Below, in pieces: positions 34,138 to 42,700 of a stretch of DNA of 55,398 nucleotides. The notes beneath the pieces are model-generated. The model was not told the DNA's origin. It did no database searches and saw only the letters and a list, made by a program, of their open reading frames with translations. A program made the position numbers and the translations under genes. Source of the DNA: Candidatus Roseilinea sp. (GTDB lineage: Bacteria > Chloroflexota > Anaerolineae > J036 > Brachytrichaceae). The stretch covers positions 1 through 55,398 of the forward strand of contig JANWYN010000087.1 of the NCBI GenBank assembly GCA_025055235.1, read 5' to 3'. How positions within the stretch are numbered: the first letter of the stretch is position 1; each line of letters opens with the position of its first letter.

Positions 34138-34854
34138 ATGATCGAGGTTTCGTTCACGCTTCCCGATGGCCGTTCGTTCGGCGGCGCGATGCCGCGCGAG
34201 AAAGTGGTTCATCAGGCGCTGCACGCCTTCCTCCCCGAGGAGGTGATGCACCGGCATCGCTTGCGCATCACACTGCCCAACGGCGAACTGATCTTCCCGG
34301 ACATGTGGCTGTATGAGATCTACGATCACTATGGCCACTGCAACTTCTTGCTCGAAGCCGTTCCGCTGCGGGAGCACAAGGCAGAGTTCACTAACTTCGG
34401 CTTCGATCACCTTGCGCTGGCCACGACCGACCGCGAAGCATGCCGGCGTTTCTTCCAGGATGGCTTGAAGATGAAGAACGTGCGGGACGACGAGCACTTG
34501 CTCGTGCTCACCACCGGTGTGAACGCGCTGTTCTTCTTCAAAGCCGAGCCGGGACAGCCCTTGAGCGATGGGTTGCCGTCGCGCATTCATCACCTCGGCT
34601 TCGTAGTGGATGACCTGGAAGCCGCCTATGCACACTTGAAGGCGACCTGCCCGGAATATGTGAGCGACTTCACGCTGCTGGAGCGCGCCGAGCGGCTGTC
34701 GCTCTACGGCACGATCGAGCTGGGCGGCATTCGCTTCATGATCCAGCTCAGCCAGATCAAGCCGGAATACAAGGGCCTGAAGGGCGAAAGCGCTGCGCCG
34801 ATACGCGAGTTCTACGACTACGCCTCGCGCGATTACGGCATCCGGCTGGCATGA
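34138..34854 (+). CDS. VOC (glyoxalase/dioxygenase-fold) protein with extra N-terminal domain
   Basis: A 238-residue protein. Residues ~80-205 form a VOC-type metal-binding domain (FDHLALATTDREACRRFFQDGL, seen in parts; HHLGFVVDDLEAAYAHL). The first ~75 residues are a separate domain I do not recognise, with LRITLPNGELIFPD and WLYEIYDHYGH. No ribosome binding site precedes the ATG at 34138; the frame opens at 34096 inside the upstream gene. Being paired with a hydrolase suggests breakdown of a small organic compound. Confidence 0.75.
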   Translation: MIEVSFTLPDGRSFGGAMPREKVVHQALHAFLPEEVMHRHRLRITLPNGELIFPDMWLYEIYDHYGHCNFLLEAVPLREHKAEFTNFGFDHLALATTDREACRRFFQDGLKMKNVRDDEHLLVLTTGVNALFFFKAEPGQPLSDGLPSRIHHLGFVVDDLEAAYAHLKATCPEYVSDFTLLERAERLSLYGTIELGGIRFMIQLSQIKPEYKGLKGESAAPIREFYDYASRDYGIRLA

Positions 34855-34873
34855 GCTTGGGTGCTTTGCATAA

Positions 34874-34923
34874 GGGGAAAAACGTCGCGCAGTAGCGCGG
34901 ACACCGTTCCGCACTTCCCTCGC
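34874..34923 (+). repeat. Dispersed repeat, copy 2 (GTCGCGCAGT...GCGCGGAC element)
   Basis: This matches 13799-13846 in the same direction. Here the ends GGGGAA and TTCCC make it more nearly palindromic, and GCGGACACCGTTCCGC forms a small hairpin. Confidence 0.6.
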
Positions 34924-35049
34924 ATGTTGCGAAGCCAGCGCGGCTTTGAGCCTGACGACTGTCCACCGGCCCGCGCGGTACGATGGCTGAGTGTAAGGGC
35001 GTAGGGGGATGGTCGTGCGCAGCGGCGACCGACGTCATAGCCTGGGGCA

Positions 35050-36495
35050 ATGCAAGTGAGCCGCTTGGGACACATGCGTTGGGTCGTGGCTGCAGTGCTC
35101 GTCGTGCTTTCGATCTTGGGCTGGGCTGCGTCCGGCGCAGCGCAGGACGAGACACCGGACGCGCCCGATCTTCCACCGAACACGCCGGGCATCACCTACG
35201 GTTTCACTTTGGTCGTGAGCGGACTGAACCAGCCGGTCTTCGTCACTCACGCAGGCGACGCGCGGTTGTTCATCGTCGAACGCGCCGGCGTCATTCGCAT
35301 CTTCCAAAATGGATCGCTGCTGAGCACGCCGTTCTTGAACATCACCAGCCTGGTGCAATCTTCCGGCAGCGAGGAGGGGTTGCTCGGTCTGGCTTTCGAA
35401 CCGAACTATGCGCAGACCGGCCGCTTCTACGTCTACTACACCAACAAGAACGGCGATCAAACGATCGCGCGTTACAACGTCTCGTCGAACCCCAATGTCG
35501 CCGACGCCAACAGCGCCGTGCTGATCCTAACTATTCCGCATCCCGGCCAGAGCAACCACAACGGCGGCTGGATCGGCTTCGGCCCCGACAACAATTTGTA
35601 TATCGGCGTGGGCGACGGCGGCGGAGGCGGCGATCCATTTTGCGCGGCGCAAAACGTGAACGATCTGCGCGGCAAGCTGCTGCGCGTCAACGTCATCGGG
35701 CAGATCACCTACACCGTCCCCAGCAGCAATATCTTCACTGCAACTCAGCGCCCTGAGGTTTTCGCGATCGGCCTGCGCAATCCGTGGCGTGCCTCGTTCG
35801 ATCGCGCCACTGGCGATCTCTACATCGGCGATGTAGGTCAGGGCGCTCGAGAGGAGGTCAACTATGCGCCGGCAGGCTTGGGCGCCGGCGTGAACTACGG
35901 CTGGAGCAAGTTCGAAGGCACGCTGCCCTACACGAATAATTGTCCGGCCAGCGGCATCCCGCCGCGCCCGCCCTTCGCCGACTATGGCCGCTCCCTGGGC
36001 ATCTCCGTCACTGGCGGCTATGTGTATCGCGGGCCCAGCTATCCTTGGCTGAGCGGCAACTACTTCTACGGGGATTTCGGCAGCGGTCGCGTGTGGTCGG
36101 CCTGGCAGACCAGCCCAGGCGTGTTCTCGACCGCGCAGATCGCGGATACGGCTTACGCCATCTCGTCGTTCGGTGAAGACGTCAACGGGGAGCTTTATCT
36201 GGTGCACTACGGCGGCGCCGTCTATCGCTTGACCTCGACATATGCTGCCTCGCCGACTGCCACGTTCACGGCGACGCCGGGCCCCAGCCCGACGCCGACG
36301 CGCACACCGAGCACGACACCTACGCCGCGCGCCAGCCCAACGCCGATGCCCACTGCAACACCTACTCGCACTCCCTCGCCAACACCGACGTGCACGCCGA
36401 CCCCATCGCCCGCCCCCACACTACCGGGGACGCTGCCGCCGGCTGCCGCCTTTTTGCCGCTGATCGTTCAGCATTCTTCCGCGCCATCCTGCTAG
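35050..36495 (+). CDS. Secreted PQQ-dependent sugar dehydrogenase-like protein (GSDH/sorbosone family)
   Basis: A 481-residue exported six-bladed propeller. The signal peptide lies within residues 9-36. The GSDH core includes GLLGLAFEPNY, SNHNGGWIGFGPDNNLYIGVGDGG (His about 168 is the expected catalytic base), DLRGKLLRVN and EVFAIGLRNPWR. These enzymes oxidise aldoses using PQQ. After about residue 400 comes a Pro/Thr linker ending in a hydrophobic stretch (AAFLPLIVQ), a common Chloroflexota cell-surface tail. The start could be 35050 or the ATG at 35074, which begins the signal peptide core. No PQQ synthesis gene is present here. Confidence 0.88.
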   Translation: MQVSRLGHMRWVVAAVLVVLSILGWAASGAAQDETPDAPDLPPNTPGITYGFTLVVSGLNQPVFVTHAGDARLFIVERAGVIRIFQNGSLLSTPFLNITSLVQSSGSEEGLLGLAFEPNYAQTGRFYVYYTNKNGDQTIARYNVSSNPNVADANSAVLILTIPHPGQSNHNGGWIGFGPDNNLYIGVGDGGGGGDPFCAAQNVNDLRGKLLRVNVIGQITYTVPSSNIFTATQRPEVFAIGLRNPWRASFDRATGDLYIGDVGQGAREEVNYAPAGLGAGVNYGWSKFEGTLPYTNNCPASGIPPRPPFADYGRSLGISVTGGYVYRGPSYPWLSGNYFYGDFGSGRVWSAWQTSPGVFSTAQIADTAYAISSFGEDVNGELYLVHYGGAVYRLTSTYAASPTATFTATPGPSPTPTRTPSTTPTPRASPTPMPTATPTRTPSPTPTCTPTPSPAPTLPGTLPPAAAFLPLIVQHSSAPSC

Positions 36496-36539
36496 CGCGC
36501 CAACCCCATTTGACATTGGCGATCGTTGGCGATAATTGG

Positions 36540-36571
36540 CGACAGCCCGTTCGTAGCGAGCGAACGGCTGT
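36540..36571 (+). terminator. Hairpin between the sugar dehydrogenase and bicupin genes
   Basis: GACAGCCCGTTCG pairs with CGAACGGCTGTC with a single bulged C, 45 bases after the dehydrogenase stop. It lacks a T-run but ends in GTCTATTC. A terminator or mRNA stabiliser is plausible. Confidence 0.45.
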
Positions 36572-36589
36572 CGTCTATTCATCAACGCC

Positions 36590-37303
36590 ATGATCAAACC
36601 CAACTATCTCGAATGGATGAAACAACCGCTCGTCTGGACGGAGCGCATCCGCTCGCGCGCGCTGGTATGGACGCCGGACGCGCACTGGTTCATCAACGAT
36701 CCGCTCGGCCCACTGCCGCACGCACACGATGACGCCTCGGAGATCATCTACATCGCCGCGGGGCAGATGGACATCCAGGTCGGCGCGAGCAAGCAGCGCG
36801 TCGGCCCGGGCGATTTGCTGTTCATGCCGCCGGATCGCTACCACAACTACTGGCTGGTCGGCGACGAGACGGTGTGCCTCTACGTCCTCGTGACGCCGAA
36901 CCACAAACATGCGCGCTGGCGCTACAAGGACTTTAAGCCCGGCGCATTCGAGGGCCACGCGCCGTTGAAGAACGCCTTCGCGCCCGACGCTACCGAGTCC
37001 ATGCCATCCGACGAGCGGATCACTACTTACGTGCGCATCCTGCCGGTGGGTGCAGCAACCGAAGTGATGGTCGAGAGCGTCAAGGAGAAGATGATCTACA
37101 TCCTCGAGGGCGAGGCGCGCATCGAGATCGAGCGGCTGAGTGGCGTGATGCAGCCGAACGACTACCAGCACGTGCCGGCCACGCATCACCATCGCATCAT
37201 CAACATCGGCGTGACGCCGCTGCGCTACTTCGAGTTCGTGTGCTTCGACCCAACCGCGCCGCCGATCATTCGCCCCGAGGATGCGCATCTCGTAAAAGAG
37301 TGA
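36590..37303 (+). CDS. Bicupin-domain protein
   Basis: A 237-residue protein with two cupin barrels. The first (residues ~42-105) keeps the metal-binding pattern HAHDDASEIIYI, then PPDRYHNYW. The second (~160-225) has MIYILEGEARIEI and VPATHHHRI, with a less complete ligand set. The reaction is unknown; cupins of this type include dioxygenases and sugar isomerases. The gene ends 7 bases before a zinc alcohol dehydrogenase gene, so a shared pathway is likely. Confidence 0.85.
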   Translation: MIKPNYLEWMKQPLVWTERIRSRALVWTPDAHWFINDPLGPLPHAHDDASEIIYIAAGQMDIQVGASKQRVGPGDLLFMPPDRYHNYWLVGDETVCLYVLVTPNHKHARWRYKDFKPGAFEGHAPLKNAFAPDATESMPSDERITTYVRILPVGAATEVMVESVKEKMIYILEGEARIEIERLSGVMQPNDYQHVPATHHHRIINIGVTPLRYFEFVCFDPTAPPIIRPEDAHLVKE

Positions 37304-37309
37304 CGCGCA

Positions 37310-38335
37310 ATGAAAGCGATGCTCTTGGAAAGGCTCATACTTCTGCACGAGAACGCGGCGCCGCTGAAGCTCACCGACCTGCCCGAGCCGATGCCGGGCG
37401 AAGGTGAGATCCTCATCCGCGTGGCTGCGTGCGGCGTGTGCCGAACCGATTTGGACGAGATCGAAGGCCGCACGGTGCCGCGCCTGCCGGTCGTCCTCGG
37501 CCACCAGGTTGTCGGGCGCGTTGCCGGATTGGGGCGCGGCGCAAGCGCGTTCGCCATCGGCGACCGAGTTGGCGTCGCCTGGATTCACTCGGCGGACGGC
37601 ATGTGCGCCTTCTGCCGTTCGGGTCGCGAGAACTTGTGCCCGAACTTCAGGGCAACCGGCCGCGACGTCAACGGCGGCTATGCCGAATACATGACTGTGG
37701 GCGAGGGCTTCGCGCATCGCTTGCCCGATGGCTTGTCGGATGAGGAGGCCGCGCCGCTGTTGTGCGCCGGCGCCGTGGGCTATCGCGCGTTGCGGCTGGC
37801 CGATCTGCAAGATGGCGAGCGTCTGGGACTGACCGGCTTCGGCGCATCGGGCCATCTCGTGCTGCAGGCCGCTCGGCATTGCTTTCCTCACTCAGACGTG
37901 TTCGTGTTCGCGCGCCGGGCGGAGGAGCGTGAGCACGCGCTGGCGCTCGGTGCGGCCTGGGCAGGCGACGTGACGGATGAGCCGCCTGCGAAGCTACATG
38001 CCATCATTGACACGACGCCGGCCTGGCGGCCGGTGGTAGAAGCATTGCAACGTTTGGAGCCGGGCGGCAGGCTCGTCATCAACGCCATCCGCAAAGAAGA
38101 GATGGACAAAGAGGCGTTGTTGGGCCTCGACTATGCAGCACATCTGTGGATGGAAAGGGAGGTCAAGAGCGTGGCGAACGTCACGCGCGACGATGTGCGC
38201 GAGTTTTTGAGCCTGGCGGCTCGGGCTAACATCCGGCCCGATGTGCAGGTCTTTCCGTTGGAAGAGGCGAATCGGGCGTTGATGGAGTTGAAGACAGGCA
38301 AGATACGCGGCGCGAAGGTGCTGAGCATCGGATAG
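37310..38335 (+). CDS. Zinc-binding alcohol dehydrogenase family protein
   Basis: A 341-residue medium-chain dehydrogenase. Catalytic zinc ligands are in CGVCRTD (Cys43) and GHQVVG (His about 64). The structural zinc site is the CAFCRSGRENLC cluster (about residues 97-108). The cofactor-binding motif is GFGASG near 175. The overall layout resembles AdhA-like alcohol dehydrogenases. The physiological alcohol is unknown. It is coupled to the bicupin gene with a 6-base gap. Confidence 0.92.
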   Translation: MKAMLLERLILLHENAAPLKLTDLPEPMPGEGEILIRVAACGVCRTDLDEIEGRTVPRLPVVLGHQVVGRVAGLGRGASAFAIGDRVGVAWIHSADGMCAFCRSGRENLCPNFRATGRDVNGGYAEYMTVGEGFAHRLPDGLSDEEAAPLLCAGAVGYRALRLADLQDGERLGLTGFGASGHLVLQAARHCFPHSDVFVFARRAEEREHALALGAAWAGDVTDEPPAKLHAIIDTTPAWRPVVEALQRLEPGGRLVINAIRKEEMDKEALLGLDYAAHLWMEREVKSVANVTRDDVREFLSLAARANIRPDVQVFPLEEANRALMELKTGKIRGAKVLSIG

Positions 38336-38397
38336 GAGGCACGCGTTTCGTTCAAGGCACAAGCGCGACATGCAAGCACACTGAGGGCGAGAGAGCG

Positions 38398-39186
38398 ATG
38401 CGATCGAGCAATAGCCCGTTCTGGACCCGGCCGTATGCCCTGGTCATCGCGGCGGCGATCGTCGCCCTCGCCGTCGTGGTGATCGGCGTGGTCGCGGCGC
38501 TCTCCATCGCCTCGCGGCCGGCGGCGCAGCCTGCGCCGGTCGCCGAGCGGCCGATCGTCGTGCAGACCGTCGAGAAACTGATCATCATCACGGCTACACC
38601 GGCTCCGACCGAGCCGCCCACACCTACCCCCGTGCCCACAGCCACGCCTACGCCGGAACCTACGCCGACGTCCACCGCGACGCCGGTGCCCACCCCCACA
38701 CCCACGCCGCTGCCGCCGCCGCGTTGGAGCGAGCTGGGCGACTTGAGCACCGTGGAGTACACCGCCTCGACCGTGGTCGAGCGGTCACGGCAGCGTCAGG
38801 GGATTGGCGGCGTGTTACTCGGCAGCGACCGGGTCGTGATCATGGCCCTCGGCAAGATCCGCGCCGGCGTGGATCTGAGCAAGATCAAGCCGTCCGACGT
38901 TCAGATCAACGGCAAGAGTATCAAGATCAAAGTGCCGCGTGCGCAGGTGCTCACCGTCGAGCTGTTGCCTGAGGCCTCGCGCGTATTCGACAGCCAGCGC
39001 AGTTGGTTGTTCTCGGAGTATGAAGGTTTGGAGCTAGAAGCGTTGGACGAAGCGCGGCGCAAACTGCGCGAAGAGGCCGAGCGCAACGTAGCAATGCTCG
39101 AAATCGCCGAGACGATGACCCGGCTGCAACTGGCCGAGTTTCTGCGCAAGGCCGGGTTCGAGCAGGTCGAGATCGAATTCGAGTGA
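38398..39186 (+). CDS. DUF4230 family membrane-anchored protein
   Basis: A 262-residue protein: an N-terminal membrane helix (residues ~13-37), a Pro/Thr linker (~65-105), then a DUF4230 domain (STVEYTASTVVERSRQ; VVIMALGKIRAGVDLSKIK; KVPRAQVLTVEL, seen in parts). The C-terminal ~60 residues are helical and charged. The family has no known activity; it often appears as an exported domain. GAGAGAG lies before the ATG. Confidence 0.85.
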   Translation: MRSSNSPFWTRPYALVIAAAIVALAVVVIGVVAALSIASRPAAQPAPVAERPIVVQTVEKLIIITATPAPTEPPTPTPVPTATPTPEPTPTSTATPVPTPTPTPLPPPRWSELGDLSTVEYTASTVVERSRQRQGIGGVLLGSDRVVIMALGKIRAGVDLSKIKPSDVQINGKSIKIKVPRAQVLTVELLPEASRVFDSQRSWLFSEYEGLELEALDEARRKLREEAERNVAMLEIAETMTRLQLAEFLRKAGFEQVEIEFE

Positions 39187-39220
39187 TGGGTAGTGCGCGT
39201 TGCCGATCCCGACAGCAGCT

Positions 39221-39226
39221 TAAAAT
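39221..39226 (+). promoter_or_regulatory. -10 box for a leaderless SnoaL-like transcript
   Basis: TAAAAT ends six bases before the ATG at 39233. No ribosome binding site is seen. Confidence 0.5.
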
Positions 39227-39232
39227 GCAGCC

Positions 39233-39718
39233 ATGCACCAGCAACCCACGATGGTTCAGCACGGCCAGCCCAGCATCCGCCGGCGCATCATCCAGGACGT
39301 GGATCCAGAGGAGTACAAGCGCATCCGCAAGCTGTGGATTGACCACTCGCGCGCCGAAGATGCGCGCGATATCCCCGGCCTGATCGCCACGCTGGCGGAG
39401 TCGTGTGTGTATGAGCTGGTTCCTACCGGCCAGCGCTGGGAGGGGCATGACGGCGCGCGCGACTTCTATCTCACCTTCCTCGGCGCGTTCCCCGACGTGC
39501 ACTTCGAGGTCTACGACATCGTCATCGGCCCGCAAGGTGTCACCGAATTCGCCGAGATGACCGGCACGCATCTCGGCCCATGGGCCGGATTGCAAGCGAC
39601 CGGCCGGCCGGTCAACGTCAAGATCATCATCTACTTCCCGTGGAATCGCGCCGCCCAGAAGTTCGATGGCGAGAAGGTGTATTTCGACATGGCCGAGATG
39701 ATGCGGCAGTTGCAGTGA
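39233..39718 (+). CDS. SnoaL-like / nuclear transport factor 2-fold protein
   Basis: A 161-residue protein of the SnoaL-like polyketide-cyclase/ester-cyclase group: DHSRAEDARDIPGLIATLAE, then VPTGQRWEGHDGARDFY, then AFPDVHFEVYDIV (read in parts). A small single-domain cone fold that binds a hydrophobic ligand; the reaction is unknown. It is followed after 11 bases by the GH13-like gene. Confidence 0.8.
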   Translation: MHQQPTMVQHGQPSIRRRIIQDVDPEEYKRIRKLWIDHSRAEDARDIPGLIATLAESCVYELVPTGQRWEGHDGARDFYLTFLGAFPDVHFEVYDIVIGPQGVTEFAEMTGTHLGPWAGLQATGRPVNVKIIIYFPWNRAAQKFDGEKVYFDMAEMMRQLQ

Positions 39719-39729
39719 TCTCATCGAGC

Positions 39730-42700
39730 ATGGAATTTCACATCTCCCGCGCCGCCCGCGATCACTACGATTTCGATCAGTCCATCTATCAGTTCACCGG
39801 CAACGCCGTCTTTGCCGACCTGCGCGCCGCGCGCGAGTTCGCGCAGCGCATGAACGACCGGCGCGACGCCGCGCACCACCCGGATCGCGCCGTGCGCGCC
39901 GGCGACTTGAACGCGATGGGACTGATTGATGAGCTGTCGCATCTGGTCGTCCGGCTCTACGATGAGGAACTGCGCCGGCGCGGGCGGATTCCGCCCGACC
40001 GGCGTATCTTCGGCGATGCGCTCGACTATGCTAGCCAGAAGCTCGGCCCGGAAGCGGTGTATGCGACGCTGGCGCGCTTCACCGATCGCTTCCCGCCGGT
40101 GCCGGTGTATCGCCGCGAGATGGATCCGGCGACGTATCTGGCGGCGCACAGCGTAGATGCCCTCGAAGAATTGCTGATGCTGTGGCTGGAGAACGAGAAT
40201 CCAGCCTTTCAGCCGTTTGACGAATTGTTCGACGATGCCGAGGTCGCCGAAGGCACCGCCTATCGCCAGGTGATCGCGACGATTCGCGAGTTCTTCGACC
40301 AGCAGCCACGCTTCGGCCCGGACGATCAGACGCTGGTCGAGATGCTGCAAGCGCCGGCGCGTGCAGCACCGGGATCGTTGCAGGGACAGTTGGAGTTCAT
40401 CCGGCAACGCTGGGCGCCATACTTCGGCGAAGCGTTCAGTCGCTTCCTCACGCGCCTGCTGATCGGGTTCGACTTGATCCGCGAAGACGAAAAGGCAGCG
40501 TTCGGGTTCGGCGGGCCGGGGCCGGCGCTGGTGCCGACGATCGAGGATTTGCGCGGCGTCTCCGCCGCGCCGTCAGGCGATATCGCTGTCGTCGAGTATG
40601 AGGCGTTCACACCTGACACGGACTGGATGCCGCGGTTGGTGCTGCTGGCCAAGAACACCTACGTTTGGCTCGACCAGCTCTCGCGCAAGTACCAACGCGC
40701 CATCACCCGGCTCGACCAGGTGCCGGACGAAGAGTTGGCCCAGATGGCGAAGTGGGGCTTCACCGGCCTGTGGCTGATCGGCCTGTGGGAGCGCAGCAAA
40801 GCGTCACAACGCATCAAGCAGCTCATGGGCGCGCACGATGCCGTCGCCTCGGCCTATTCGCTCTACGACTATGTGATCGCCGAAGACCTGGGCGGCCAAG
40901 CTGCGCTGGACCACCTTAAGGCGCAGGCGTGGCGCTATGGCATCCGGCTCGCCAGCGACATGGTGCCCAACCACATGGGCATTGACTCGAAGTGGGTGAT
41001 CGAGCGGCCGGACTACTTTCTCTCGCTCGATCATCCGCCCTTCCCGTCGTACACGTTCAACGGCCCTGATCTTTCCAGTGATCCGCGCGTGGGCATCTTC
41101 CTCGAAGATCACTACTACACGCGCACCGACGCCGCCGTAGTATTCAAGCGCTTGGATCGCCAAACGGGCGACGTCCGCTATATCTATCACGGCAACGACG
41201 GCACGTCCTTCCCGTGGAACGACACCGCGCAGATCAACTACCTCAATCCTGAGGCGCGCGAAGCGGTGATCCGAACCATCATGCACGTGGCGCGGCAATT
41301 CCCCATCATCCGCTTCGATGCGGCCATGACGCTGGCCAAGCGACACATTCGCCGGCTGTGGTTCCCCGAGCCGGGGGCGGGTGGGGCGATTCCGTCGCGC
41401 GCCGGCCACGGCATGACCGCCGAGGAGTTCGACGCGCTGATGCCGAACGAATTCTGGCGCGAGGTCGTGGATCGCGCGGCGGTTGAGGCGCCTGACACGC
41501 TCCTGTTGGCCGAGGCGTTCTGGATGCTGGAGGGCTACTTCGTGCGCACGCTTGGCATGCACCGCGTTTACAACAGCGCGTTCATGAACATGCTGCGTGA
41601 TGAGAAGAACGACGAGTATCGCCAGCTCATCAAGAACACCATCGAGTTCGATCCCGAAATCTTGCGTCGCTACGTTAACTTCCAGAACAACCCCGACGAG
41701 AAGACGGCTGTCGAGCAGTTCGGCAAGGGCGATAAGTACTTCGGCGTGTGCGTGCTCATGTGCACCATGCCCGGCCTGCCGATGTTCGGGCATGGCCAGA
41801 TCGAGGGCTACACCGAGAAATACGGCATGGAGTTCCGCTATCCCAAGCTGTGGGAATGGCCCGATCAGGAACTGGTCGCCCGGCACGAGCGTGAGATCTT
41901 TCCACTGTTGAAGAAGCGCTACCTCTTCGCCGGCGTGGATCAATTCCGGCTGTTCGACTTCTATGCGCCGGACGGCCGCGTGAACGAGGACGTATTCGCC
42001 TACTCGAACGCCTACGGCGACGAGCGGACGCTGGTGCTGTATCACAACAAGTTCGCCGAAGCGCGCGGCTGGATTCGCACATCGGCAGCCTACGCCGTCA
42101 AACGCGGCGATGAGAGGGCGCTCGTCCGGTCCACGCTTGGCGAGGCGCTCGGCTTGCACGACGACGAGGCGAATTTCGTCGTGTTCCACGACGCGATGAG
42201 CGGCCTCGAATTCATTCGCAGCAGCCGCGAAATTTGCACGCGCGGCCTATATGTGGAGCTGCGCGCCTACGAGTATCACGTCTTCGACCGCATTCGCGAG
42301 GTGCAGGATGATGCCGCACATCCCTACGCCGAGCTGAACGCCCGGCTGCAGGGGCGCTGGGTGGCGAGCATCGAAGAGGAGTTGGAGATCGTGCGGCTGA
42401 CGCCGGCGACGCGCGCGTATCAGCGGCTGGTGGATGCCGGCGTGATGCGACGTCTGATCGGCGCAGCCGCGCTGGACGGCAGCGAACTCGATCAGGTGCT
42501 CGACGACCTCGAAGCGCGTGCGCACGCGGCGTGGGAAGCGGTTCAACGTCACGTGAAAGGCGACGCTGCTGTGGATGCAGAGGCTTGTCGTGAGGTCGCT
42601 CACGCCGTTCGCGAGGACGCGCGCCGCTTTGTCGCGTTGCGCGTGCAAGGCCGGTTGCCGGACGACGCAGCGACGCTCGCGGCGACGCTCGGCTGGTTGC

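Noticed and set aside
39580-39729. N-terminal extension of the GH13-like protein into the SnoaL gene
   Set aside because: It overlaps the previous gene in another frame and has no ribosome binding site. The ATG at 39730 follows that stop by 11 bases.
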